This document shows positions 1 to 9,455 of a DNA stretch of 64,000 bases, in pieces. The translations under genes were made by a program, and so were the position numbers. Position 1 is the stretch's first letter. Every line of letters begins with the position of its first letter. Under the pieces are notes generated by a model that saw only the letters and a list, made by a program, of their open reading frames with translations, made no database searches and had not been told where the DNA came from. This DNA comes from Cephalopachus bancanus (Eukaryota > Chordata > Mammalia > Primates > Tarsiidae), in NCBI GenBank assembly GCA_027257055.1, contig JAPVLO010000881.1, positions 124,001 to 188,000 on the forward strand. Reading direction: 5' to 3'.

Positions 1-68
1 GGAAGTTGATGCCTGGGACATCTCAGCCATTCACTCGAGAGAACAATCACTCTCAGTAAGTGGGCATA

Positions 69-342
69 TTTTTTGTTTGTTTTTGAGTCGGGATCTCACT
101 CTGTTGCCCAGGCTGAAACGCAGTGGCATAATCACGGCGCACCACAGTTTTGACCTCCTGGCCCAGGCGATCCTTCTGCCTCAGCCTATCCAGTAGCTGA
201 GACTACAGGTATGCGCCACCAAGATAGGCTAATTTTTTTTTTTTTTTGTAGAGTCGAGGTCTTGTTATGTTCCCCAGGTTGGTGTGAAACTCTTGGGCTC
301 AAGCGATCCTCCTGCCTCAGCCTCCCAAAGTGCTGGGATGAG
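69..342 (-). mobile_element. Alu
   Basis: Antisense, both arms, diverged. Confidence 0.9.
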
Positions 343-844
343 TGGAAATATTTTTTAAGCCAAAAAGCTACTATTCTACATTTGCCAAAACTGGGTCAAT
401 AATTTGGCTTCAATCCCCAGGACAAATATCAGTATGGAGGAAACTTTTACACTTGTGGGTGTTCTAGAGACCAATGAATGCGACCAATTACATGTTGCAC
501 AGATGGGCAGTGAATTGGGTGTTTGAAAATGTTATCTTTCACCTGTTTAGAAACAAAACATCCAATTTGTAAAGTATTTCTCAAAAAGAGAAAGGCGGCA
601 CTATGCAAACAAAATAGAAGAGACCATGCAGATGGTTGGTGAGAAGTGTTCCCTAACAAGGCAGTATTGTTTTGTTCTACAAGTTTCTGCCAAGTTACAA
701 TACTCTGTGCTTCAGGCAAATGGGGGAGATTTCTCTCAGAGGAAGGAGGTAAGTCTCCTGGCCTTTTCTCCTCCCAAGACCCCCAGGTTTCTCTGATGTG
801 AGGACCAAAGTCCTAAGAATGAATCCTGGAGGGTTCATTATTTA
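343..844. other. Intergenic, no gene seen
   Basis: Unique AT-balanced sequence. A 90-codon - strand frame here has no recognisable domain. Confidence 0.6.
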
Positions 845-877
845 TTAATTAATAATAATAATAAATAATAATAATAA
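845..877. repeat. (TAA)n microsatellite
   Basis: Imperfect 'aataataata' run next to the T-tract of the following Alu. Confidence 0.85.
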
Positions 878-1167
878 TTTTTTTTTGAGTAGGCATCTCA
901 CTCTGTCACCCAGGCTAGAGTGCAGTGGAATGCTCACAGCCACTGCAGCCTTGACTTGCTGGGCTCAGGCGATCCTTCTGTCTCAGCCTTCCAAGTAGCT
1001 GGAACCACAGGCATGAGCCACCATGCCCAGCTCATTTTTTGATTTATTGTGGAGACAAGGTCTCACCATGTTGCCCATGCTGGTCTCGAACCCGTGGGCT
1101 CAGGCAATCCTCTTGTTTCAGTCTCCCAAAGTGCTGAGATTACAGGTGTGAGCCACTATGCCTGGCT
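878..1167 (-). mobile_element. Alu
   Basis: Antisense, full length. Confidence 0.9.
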
Positions 1168-1353
1168 AGTATTCTTTTTGTACAACAGGGTCTCACTCTG
1201 TCACCCAGGCTGTGGCACAATCATAGCTCACTGTAACCTCTAACTCTTGGGTTCAAGCGATCCTCCTGCCTCAGCCTCCCGAGTAGCTGGGATTACAGGC
1301 ACATACCACCATGCCCCCCTAATTTTGTTATTTTATTTTTTTAGAGACGAGGT
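1168..1353 (-). mobile_element. Partial Alu
   Basis: Antisense single arm, older type ('agctcactgtaacctctaac'), joined end to end with the previous one. Confidence 0.8.
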
Positions 1354-1616
1354 TGGGACTTAGTTGGGACTACAGGTCTATGGGAAGAGAAGGTGCCTGA
1401 CTCTACTTGCTTGGGAGTCTGTCTGCCAGGAGAAAGAACCTGGTAGCAGATGGGCCCTGCCTGTGCCTGCCCCCCCATCACCTCTGAGGGTCTGCTCTTG
1501 CCCTGTGAGTGTCCCCATGCTGGAGAAAATGAGAAATTAAATAGAAAATGTTTTAAAGACATCATGACAGGTTGAGAGGCCCTGCAAAAAAGGGAACAGC
1601 TTTCCCTTGCTTTTTA

Positions 1617-1913
1617 TTTTTTATTTTTATTTATTTATTTATTTATTTTTTTGAGTTGGAGTCTCACTCTGTCGCCCAGACTGGAGTGCAGTGGCCGCTC
1701 CCGACCTGCTGGGGTCCCGCGATCCTTCTGCCTTAGCCCTCCAAGTAGCTGGAACTACAGGTGCGCGCTACCACGCCTGGCTAATTTTTTGATTTATTGT
1801 AGAGATTAGGTCTCTCCAAGTTGCCCAGGCGGTCTCAAACCCGCAGGCTCAGGCAATCCACTCACCTCAGCCTCCCAAGGCACGGAATTACAGGCTGAGC
1901 CACCGAGCCCAGC
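1617..1913 (-). mobile_element. Alu, young-looking group
   Basis: Antisense, with (TTTA)n in its tail. Target-site duplication ttcccttgcttttta at 1602-1616 and 1914-1928. Confidence 0.95.
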
Positions 1914-2211
1914 TTCCCTTGCTTTTTAAACAAGAGACCTCGCAATTTCATTTTGTGTGGGAACCTGCCAGTCCCGCATGCAGCCGGCCAGCTCTCAGTA
2001 GCTTTCATTTCTGCTTTCAGTGACATCATGCCGCTAGTTTGAAATGGCAAAGGTGAGAGTACTGACAGTACAGAAATCGCGCAAATGCCACAAAACAGAA
2101 CTTTTTTTTTAGAGCTAGTTGTTAAACATTCACCAGCACACCACCACACAGAGCACTTAATAGAAGTTAGAAACATCTCTCTCTTTTTTTTCCCCTTTTA
2201 TTTGTTTTCAG

Positions 2212-2310
2212 TAGAGTCAAGGTCTTGCTATGTTGCCCAGGCTGGTATCAAACTCCTGGCCTCAAGCAACTCTCCTGCCTTGATTGAAGGTGTGAGTCAC
2301 CATACAGAGC
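2212..2310 (-). mobile_element. Alu monomer fragment
   Basis: Antisense 'ctatgttgcccaggctgg' part only. Confidence 0.7.
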
Positions 2311-2368
2311 AAAGGAAAATTCTTCCAGTATCTTTTTTTTTTTTTTTTAGATTAGAAAATATAGTTTA

Positions 2369-2658
2369 GCCGGGCTTGGTGGCTCAGCCTGTAATCTCAC
2401 GCCTTTGGGAGGCTGAGGTGAGTGGATTGCCTGAGCCCGCGGGTTCGAGACCTGCCTGGGCGGCGAGACCTCATCTCTGTAATAAATAAAAAAAATCAAC
2501 CGGGCATGGTAGCGCATGCCTGTAATTCCGGCTACTCAGAAGGCTGAGGCGGAAGGATCGCTGGAGCCCAGCAGGTCGAGGCTGTGGTGGCCTGGAGCGG
2601 CCACTGCACTCCAGTCTGGGTGACAGAGTGAGACTCCAACTCAAAAAAAAAAAAAAAA
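2369..2658 (+). mobile_element. Alu, young-looking group
   Basis: Sense. Target duplication agaaaatatagttta at 2354-2368 and 2659-2673. Confidence 0.95.
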
Positions 2659-2675
2659 AGAAAATATAGTTTATA

Positions 2676-2948
2676 GGCTGGGCTCAGTGGTTCAGCTTGT
2701 AATCCTAGCACTTTGGGAGGCTGAGGCCAGTGGATTACCTGAGTCTGTGAGTTCAAGATCAACCTGGGTAACTCAGCACGACCTTGTTTCTATACTAAAT
2801 CAAAAATTAGCCGGGCATAACTTGGAAGGCTGAGGCAGAAGGATCATCAGAGCCCAGCAGGCCGAGGCTGCAGTGGCCGGGAGCGTGCCACTGCACTCTA
2901 GCCTGGGCAACAGAGTGGGACTCCAACTCAAAAGAAGAAAGAAAGAAA
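2676..2948 (+). mobile_element. Alu
   Basis: Sense, with a (GAAA)n tail. It uses the same target sequence as the copy before it; the diverged third copy of the target follows its tail. Confidence 0.9.
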
Positions 2949-3110
2949 GAAAACATAGCTTATTTTAGAAAGTTAAGGGGGAGGGAGAGAGATTGAGATT
3001 GATTGATTCACCTCCCCAGTGTAGGAGAGAGGACCAAAGCTTAGGAAACATGGCAGTGGCCATAGCCCGAAGAGCACATAGCCACACCAGAGTTTAGTAA
3101 AGCAATGGCC

Positions 3111-3409
3111 TTTTTTTTTTTTTTTTAATTTGGAGTCTCATTCTGTTGCCCATTACTGGATGCAGTGGCATGTTCACAGCCACCGCAGCCTCGACCTGCT
3201 GGATTCAGGCGATCCTGTGCTGCCTTAGCCTTCCAAGTGGCTGGAACCATATCATATGCCATCATACCCAGCTAATTTTTCTTGATTTATTGTAGCGATG
3301 TGGTCTCACCAAGTTGCCCAGGCTGGTCTCAAACCCATGGACTCAGGCAATCCTCTCACCTTGGCCTCCCAAAGTGCTGGGATTATAGGCAGGAGATACC
3401 GTGCCCCAC
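3111..3409 (-). mobile_element. Alu
   Basis: Antisense, full length. Confidence 0.9.
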
Positions 3410-3929
3410 CTCTTCCAGTATCCTTACAGTCCAAGGCACAAGCCTAGATGAATTGGAAGCAGGACAGAATGTTCCAGCAGCCACCAACTAGATCAGAGGC
3501 ACAAATATTTACAAAGCTCAGGAGCCTCCCTGACATGCTGACAGAGTTGGGGAAGCAAGTGTTTGGGGCCTCTCTGAGGCCTGGGACTCCAGGGAAGGGA
3601 GAAGCCCCTTGAAGAGGTCTCCTCAACTCCAGCCTCTCTGTCGCACTGATCTGAGTCCTTCACACCTTCAAATATAGAAATCCCAGTCCCCAAACACCTT
3701 CCCAGTCACGGGCAGTGGGAAGCTGATCCCTTTCTTACAGATGAGGAAACTGAGGCACACCAAGGGACGATACACATGTCCAAAGTCAGAGGGCTGGGAA
3801 ATGGGAGTGTCTGAAGGGGGAGGTAGGAAGGGAAACCCTGTCCCCAATACCTGAAGTCTCCAACCCTGCATCTGACTACCACATCCCTTGCCCAGGAGCT
3901 TCCTGTGACCTTGGCTGGCCAAGATGAGG
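3410..3929. other. Intergenic with a MIR fragment
   Basis: 'cttacagatgaggaaactg' near 3735 is MIR core sequence. The rest is unique with no gene seen. Confidence 0.6.
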
Positions 3930-4776
3930 GTGCTGCTCCCTTACTGACCCAGGCCATTTTGTCAGGCTAGACCTCCTTGGCCCTTGCCTCTACAGCGCCC
4001 CAGCTGTTGTCTTCCCAGGGAAACCAATCTCCACCTTCTTTTTTTTTTTATTGAGTCAGAGTCTCACTCTGTCGCCCGGACTGGAGTGCAGTGGCTACTC
4101 CGGCCACCGCAGCCTTGACCTGCTGGGCTCCTGTGATCCTTCCGCCTCAGCCTTCCAAGTAGCTGGAACTAGCTGGAATTACAGGCGTGCGCTACCACGC
4201 CCGGCTCCTTTTTTTGATTTATTGTAGTGATGAGGTCTCACCAAGTTGCCCAGGCGGGTCGCGAACCCGCGGGCTCAGGCAATCCACTCACCTCAGCCTC
4301 CCAAAGGCGCAGGATTACAGGCTGAGCCACCGAGCCCGGCTTCCACCTTCTTCTTATCTCCTGGCTCATGGAGGCCTTCCCACTCCACATCTCCCCAAAC
4401 CATGCCTCTCCTGCTTTGTCCAGCTCAGGCATGGCCTCTCATCCGGGAAGCCCTCCTGGACTGCTTTCGCTCACAGGGCTCTTGCACTCTCAGGAGTGCA
4501 TGAGGGACTAAAAAGCAAGCATCTGGGTGACAGTGTTGCAGCTGTCACCAACTTGCTAGGTGGGCTGGGTTCCCCTCCTCTGTCAGCCTTAGCTCCCTCA
4601 TCTGCACTCAGCCTGCCTCACCAGGGAACAGGAAAAGCCAGGCAGCAGGCACAGGACACAGCTGCTGGGGTTCTTGCTGGCATCAGCACTGCGCCATGCC
4701 TGGGCTCCATCTAGACCACACTGTCTTGTTTTTGTTCTCTCTTAGAGGTGGGAGGTCTGTGTCTGATCAGAGAGTG
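3930..4776 (+). repeat. Direct duplication, copy 1 (carries an Alu and ends at the LTR)
   Basis: Starts 'ggtgctgctcccttactg' and matches 9456-9990 with fewer than ten substitutions seen by eye, apart from an Alu (4041-4341) present only here. Ends '...gatcagagag' directly against the LTR. Confidence 0.9.
4041..4341 (-). mobile_element. Alu, young-looking group, in duplication copy 1
   Basis: Antisense. Target duplication tccaccttctt at 4030-4040 and 4342-4352. Missing from copy 2. Confidence 0.95.
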
Positions 4777-4843
4777 CCAGAGACCAGCTCCAGCCGGGTT
4801 CAGGGTACAAAGGTGGAGACAGCGTCGGCGATTGGGGGGAAGA

Positions 4844-4900
<57 letters not shown>

Positions 4901-5400
4901 CTGGACTCCAGTCTAGTGCAGAAGTGATGTGTGTTATTGGGAATTACAATGGGTCTTTAATACACAAAGTCAGATGTGGGAGGGGCATCCCCCACCCACC
5001 AGAAACCTTAATCCATGAAAACTTAATCAATGATTGCCTTTAAACCCTTTTCATATGATAATCTTAAAATCCCATAACAAAGAATAACCTAATCCGTGAC
5101 TGACATATTCTATAAACCTTTTTCATCCTAAGCTGATTGATTTAAGTCAAGTTAAATAATTCTATAGAAGCTTAAGTATTTACTTTACAAATGAAAGTGG
5201 CCCATCCCAGAATGTTTGGAATGTGGCCCAGTCCAAAGTTCACAGTGGGCTACCTGCAAGTAACCCAACCGCATTCTTTCAACAAAATGGCTGTCTTCTA
5301 AAACTGTATTCTACAATTTACACCTTCAATAAATCCTAAGATCATGACCCAGAAGCCTGTGACCAATACTAAGGCCTTAGATGTGACACGAATTTAAATT
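4777..5400 (-). mobile_element. 3' LTR of class II endogenous retrovirus
   Basis: Starts exactly where the duplicated unique sequence stops. On the - strand the terminus reads '...ggagctggtctctggca', ending in CA as an LTR should. It holds a TTAAA-type poly(A) region ('gtgtattaaagacc') upstream and a (TC)n tract in the presumed U5. The other end runs into unreadable sequence near 5400, so the LTR length and a matching 5' LTR cannot be given. Position downstream of the env pieces on the same strand supports a 3' LTR. Confidence 0.6.
4840..4900 (+). repeat. (GA)n microsatellite inside the LTR
   Basis: A run of GA dinucleotides with two GAAA interruptions. On the retroviral strand it is a (TC)n tract close to the LTR end. 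Confidence 0.9.
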
Positions 5401-5960
5401 TAAAATAAAGTTTTGGGTGTGAAAAGGCCCCCCCAAAAAAAACTTTTGATTTTGGGGAAAAAATGGGGAAAATAGTTTAAAAAATTGGGGCTTGGGGTTC
5501 CCGCCCCCCGGGGTCCCCGAATTTTTTTATTTTTACCCAAAAACCAAAAATTTAATTTTCGGGTTTTTTTGATTGAAAGGGGGAAAAAAGGGCCAAATAG
5601 CTCCCAAACCCACATTAGGGGTTTGGGGTTATTTTTTGGCCCCTTCCTAAATTTTTTAAATTTTTAGTGGGTTTTCCGGTTGGTGGTTCCAAATTCCTTT
5701 TTTAATTTTTACAGAAAACCAAATGAAATTCCAATTTTTTTTTTTTTTTTTTGGGGGCCACTCTGAAGATGATGGGGGCCGTTCCGGCAAAAAAGAATCC
5801 CCTGCTCCCCAAAATTTGCCCACCTTGAGAAAGGAATTAAGGTTTTTGGTTAAAAAGACCCTGAATTTTTGATTAATTTGGGAAAGGTCTCTCCAGGGGT
5901 CTGAAGGCCCAAAAATTCCAAATTATTTTGCCCCCCAAAAGAGGCGATTAAACCAGGTGA
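5395..5960. other. Probable low-quality sequence (homopolymer-inflated)
   Basis: Almost every base is in a run of 2-8 identical bases (ggggg, aaaaaaaa, ccccccc), with little real sequence texture. This looks like the noisy tail of a read or a forced contig join rather than biology. It covers the junction between the env transmembrane piece and the LTR. No feature should be called inside it. Confidence 0.75.
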
Positions 5961-6139
5961 CCAGGGGCCAATTTCTTTTTTAAGGTCACAAGTTCTTCCC
6001 CTATTGCTAAAACTCCTTCCTCCAAAGCACTAACCTTACTTTCCAACTTCTGGTCTATGATTTCTTGAATAGCTATGGCAATAGAAACGTTTTTAGACAG
6101 CTGATCAGCAAACGTAGTTGTATGAACTTCCCTAGACAA
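5948..6139 (-). pseudogene. Retroviral env transmembrane-subunit fragment
   Basis: A 63-codon - strand frame with a heptad-like pattern ('LSKNVSIAIAIQEII', 'KLESKVSALEEGV') of the kind found in class II retroviral TM ectodomains. Sequence upstream continues as env-like but is broken by frameshifts and stops. The 3' part is lost in the low-quality stretch. Assigned from pattern and from its place between pol and the LTR; no alignment was possible. Confidence 0.55.
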
Positions 6140-6428
6140 TGCTACAGCTCAAAAGTAGCTATTAAAGCTGTAACTCCTAAAATTAAAAGTAGCCAAAAAT
6201 CTTTTCTGTCTTTCTAAAAGAGCATTAGCCTCATACAATATCTGTAAACCATATGCATCATACCAACGAGATGACAATTATACAAGAATCATCAAATAAG
6301 ATGGCTGCTCAAGAATAACAAAACCTTCGTAAAAGGCATTAGTTAAACAATTAGTTAAAAATACACCCAGTACAAGACACCTTATCAACATTGCTATGAT
6401 ACTCAATTTTAACAACTTAGTACTTATT
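6140..6428 (-). pseudogene. Decayed env interior, no open frame
   Basis: Links the two open env pieces and is interrupted in all - strand frames. Nothing else is recognised in it. Confidence 0.4.
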
Positions 6429-6764
6429 TCATACTAAAACACATAAGAGAACGGCAAGCATCCCTAATGTGGTACTGCTGAGTTTGCCCCACGGGCCTAG
6501 ACAGGCTGACTGGTTGAAGGGCTGCAAAGGCTCTCCACAAATGAGGTTGAATGGCTCGTCTGGTACCCATTCATTGGAGTGCCTTCTAGTTGCAGCAAGC
6601 GTAGAGCCATTAAAACCCCAGTCACTAATATATAGTCTTTCACCAGGTACAGTATAGTCCACCTTAGAGTTATAAGCACAGTCTCTCCATTTCAGGAAGC
6701 CAGTATCTCGCTGGATGAGTGACCAGTCCTTTTCCATATCATTGAAGGGGCAAGCAGGGATGCT
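6429..6764 (-). pseudogene. Env surface-subunit-like fragment
   Basis: An open - strand stretch of about 100 codons directly after the SMYD3-derived block, rich in Trp, Cys and N-glycosylation sites (for example NGS, NQS), and ending in a hydrophobic segment. I do not recognise a particular viral family from it. The env call rests on position and composition. A captured host sequence is the alternative. Confidence 0.4.
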
Positions 6765-7049
6765 GAGAAATGGTGTCCATTAAACACAATTGAACAGTTA
6801 GGGTCACAACTGTGATTGAGCAAAGACATACTAGGATACAAGCCAACACCCACTTCCTGCATCTCGGCAGTACAGATGGTGAAAGAGTTGCAGATCACCT
6901 TGTCCTGGGTTTGGCATCGGATACAGTCACACTTAAAGCAGTATTGGTCCCTCAGCTGCTTCCGGCGCTCCTCACTGGTCATCAGCATATCCAGTTAGCA
7001 GATGGTGAGCTCTTCTCCCACCTCAATGTCTCATACTGCACGCAGTAAG
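6765..7049 (-). pseudogene. SMYD3: SMYD3-derived segment in circularly permuted order
   Basis: On the - strand, 7049 to 6899 encodes the later part of a SMYD3 SET/post-SET block ('DIEVGEELTIC', 'DMLMTSEERRKQLRDQYC', 'RCQTQDK'). It is followed without a gap from 6898 to 6765 by the part that should precede it ('VICNSFTIC', 'EMQEVGVGLYPS', 'LLNHSCDPNCSIVFNG'). The start and end of the block meet at the same point of the normal protein, so it equals one complete turn of about 94 codons joined tail to head. Two in-frame stops (TGA for Arg, TAA for Tyr) show it is not functional. The join at 6898/6899 falls after a Lys codon and looks like an exon-to-exon back-splice. Confidence 0.8.
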
Positions 7050-7250
7050 TTTGTCTTATGTTTTTTTTCCTGCATTCTTTTCTCCTCCCTGTTGTTAAAG
7101 ACTTTAAAGGCTGTGTCCAATAGTTATAGTTGGGGGTTTGTGAGCCCTTTTCTAATTCTTGGTGTTTGCACCAGTGCTGCTGAGAGATAAAATACATCCA
7201 AAAGAACTATCCTTCCAGTCTAGTCTGCTTATTAACACCTATTTTGTAGT
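7050..7250 (-). pseudogene. Retroviral sequence between pol and env, env leader candidate
   Basis: A - strand frame with basic residues ('TTGRRKECRKK') runs into the SMYD3 block. Its position is that of the env/rec leader of class II elements. The assignment is positional. Confidence 0.35.
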
Positions 7251-7339
7251 TAGCTAACAGGATTCACTTATTCCTTTACTTCCATCTGGGAAAGTTGAAC
7301 TTGAGAGAAATTTATCATAAGAAGACAACAAAGAAGAAT

Positions 7340-7599
7340 TTTTAACATCCTTTTGTCCGAGCCACCCCCTTGAGAAGAGGCATGTGGGGGGGTGAGAAGT
7401 CTGGAGGTTGGGGTTAGGTGCCGTGGCCTTTGGCACCCACCCCTTATCCAAAGGTAAAAGAGAAAGACTGGAGGCTGGGGTCAGGTGCCGTGGCCTTTGG
7501 CACCTGCCCCTTCTCCGAAGTAAAAGAGAAAGACTGAAAGTCAGAGCTAGGTGCCACAGCCGTAGATGCCTGCCCTTCCTTCCCAGATAAAGGCGAAGG
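7340..7599. repeat. 66-bp tandem repeat in the retroviral element, about 3 units
   Basis: Units start near 7404, 7471 and 7537 (core 'ggtgccgtggcctttggcac', then 'gtaaaagagaaagactg'). The third unit is more diverged and a fourth, degenerate one lies at 7350-7400. Both strands are open across part of it. It lies downstream of the integrase end. I know no matching motif. Confidence 0.75.
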
Positions 7600-8054
7600 G
7601 AGCAGATTACAAGAAACAAGAGTAGTAGGGAAGGCAGGAATTGGAGTTGTAGGAGGAATAGGAGAGGATAAAGGAAGTGAAAATCCTTATTTTGTTTACA
7701 TTTTTCTCTGGTCTATTCCTTTGATTCAACAGGATTCGTGCCACCTGTCTCAGTCTTTGGGTTGGTGGGGGCATTTCGAAAGAATCGATCAGGAATCCAA
7801 ACAGGAGTTGACGCATCCTGTGGAAAAATGCAAGCATATTCTCTCCCACTGGTTAGTAATATATCAGGCCCCCTCCATTGGCCTGTGAGAAGATCCTTCC
7901 ATTTTACCAAGATTTAACATTTCCTTCTGGGGTTTCCCGTGTCTAGCCATAGCTGAATTGCCTGAAGAATCCAAATTTAAATGGTTTATAACAAATAAAG
8001 CATGATTTAAAACATGATGAGGAGAACTATACCTAAACTCCCCTCTTGTAATTT
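7600..8054 (-). pseudogene. Retroviral integrase C-terminal domain
   Basis: The - strand encodes the SH3-like C-terminal DNA-binding module of class II integrases: a Trp-Lys-Asp entry, a 'LTGQWRGPD' turn and an aromatic 'PVWIPDRF' end, at about 7900-7750. The frame is broken by shifts. An Alu (8055-8356) separates it from the catalytic core. Confidence 0.7.
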
Positions 8055-8356
8055 CTTTTTTTTTTTTTTTTTTTGAGTTAGAGTCTCACTCTGTCACCCA
8101 GACTGGAGTGCAGTGGCCGCTCCTGGCCACTGCAGCCTTCACCCCGCTAGGCTCCGGCGATCCTTCCCCCTCAGCCTTCCAATTAGCTTTAACTACAAGC
8201 GCACGCTACTACACCTGGCTAATTTTTTTTTTGATTTATTGTAGAGATGAGGTCTCGCCAGGTTGCCCAGGCAGGTCTCGAACCCACGGGCTCAGGCAAT
8301 CCGCTCACCTCAGCCTCCCAAAGGCGCGGGATTACAGGCTGAGCCACTGAGCCTGG
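8055..8356 (-). mobile_element. Alu, young-looking group, inside integrase
   Basis: Antisense. Target duplication ctcttgtaattt at 8043-8054 and 8357-8368. Confidence 0.95.
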
Positions 8357-8368
8357 CTCTTGTAATTT

Positions 8369-8711
8369 ATGTATTTGATTTTTTAAAGTTTGATGGGCTC
8401 TTTCGACTATGGCTTGACCCTGTGGGTTATAAGGAATTCCTGTGGAATGAAAAATATTAAATTGAGAACAAAACTGTTGAAAAGGTTTGATGTATATGCA
8501 GGACCACTGTCAGTCTTAAGTTGTTTTGGCATACCTAATTGTGAGAAACAAAAAAAAAATGTTGCACCGCGTCTTTGTAAGCTTCTCCAGTTCTTGCTGA
8601 GACTAAAATAACATGAGAAAACATATCCACAGTAACATGCACATAAGACAATTTTCCAAATGTAGGTACATGAGTTACATCCATTTGCCATAATATATTA
8701 GGTTTTAATCC
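8369..8711 (-). pseudogene. Retroviral integrase catalytic core (DDE)
   Basis: On the - strand the first Asp ('WQMDVTH'), the second ('TDSGPAY') and the Glu region ('GQAIVERAH') are readable in order, with frameshifts between them. The spacing is that of an rve-type integrase. It continues the zinc-binding segment next to it. Confidence 0.75.
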
Positions 8712-9045
8712 TCATGGATTAACTCCTGCTGGAACATTAACAAAAGTAGGACATGCTGGACAATTCTTGACAATCTGCCTTGCTGCTTCCGTAGGTATCT
8801 GAAATTCATAACATAAAGCAGTAGCATTTTGATGATAAATATTATGAGATAGTTGAGCTTGAGTGACTGCCTCTGTCTCCAAAGTTGCATAGATGGCGGG
8901 TTTTGTTAAATTATCAGCCAATTGATTACCCTCATGTAGAGGTCCCAGAAGGCCGGAATGAATCTGACATGGCCAACGAAAAATTGCTTTTTTAACATGC
9001 ATGGGCCATTGTTCCACCCAAACTGGTTTATCATCTTTCCTCAGG
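8712..9045 (-). pseudogene. Retroviral RNase H end and integrase zinc-binding domain
   Basis: An open - strand stretch with the end of RNase H ('GNQLADNLT') followed by an H-x3-H (HNIYH) and a C-x2-C (CPAC) pair, the HHCC finger of integrase. The wording is closest to class II (betaretrovirus-like) elements. A stop interrupts it at about 8716. On its 5' side it ends abruptly at about 9045, where an inverted integrase fragment begins. Confidence 0.8.
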
Positions 9046-9455
9046 AATTCCTTATAACCCGCAGGGTCAAGCCATAGTTGAAAGAGTCCATCAAACTTTA
9101 AAAAATCAAATACAGCTGGGCTCAGTCTGTAATCCGCGCCTTTGGGAGGCTGAGGTGAGTGGATTGCCTGAGCCCGCGGGTTCGAGACCCACCTGGGCAG
9201 GCGAGACCTCATCTCTACAATAAATCAAAAAAATCAGCCGGGTGTGGTAGTGCGTGCCTGTAATTCCAGCTACTTGGGAAAGGGTGAGGCGGAAGGATGG
9301 CCAGAACCCAGCAGGTCGAGGCTGCGGTGGCTGGGAGCGGCCACTGCACTCCAGTCTGGGGGACAGAGTGAGACTCCAACTCAAAAAAAAAAAAAATCAA
9401 ATACATAAATTACAAGAGGGGGAGTTTAGGTATAGTTCTCCTCATCATGTTTTAA
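9046..9455 (+). pseudogene. Inverted second integrase-core fragment
   Basis: Reads on the + strand as the Glu-containing end of the integrase core ('GQAIVERVH'). It is the reverse complement, with a few mismatches, of 8007-8054 plus 8369-8440. An Alu (9114-9390) interrupts it. It stops at 9455, where the second copy of the duplicated unique sequence starts. Confidence 0.75.
9114..9390 (+). mobile_element. Alu, young-looking group, inside the inverted integrase copy
   Basis: Sense. Target duplication aaaaaatcaaatac at 9100-9113 and 9391-9404. Confidence 0.95.

Noticed and set aside
4187..4714. A 175-codon + frame across duplication copy 1
   Set aside because: The first third is antisense Alu. 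The rest is also open in copy 2 but without start, splice or domain support.
5400..5667. Overlapping open frames on both strands in the homopolymer stretch
   Set aside because: The sequence looks unreliable, so frames in it mean nothing.
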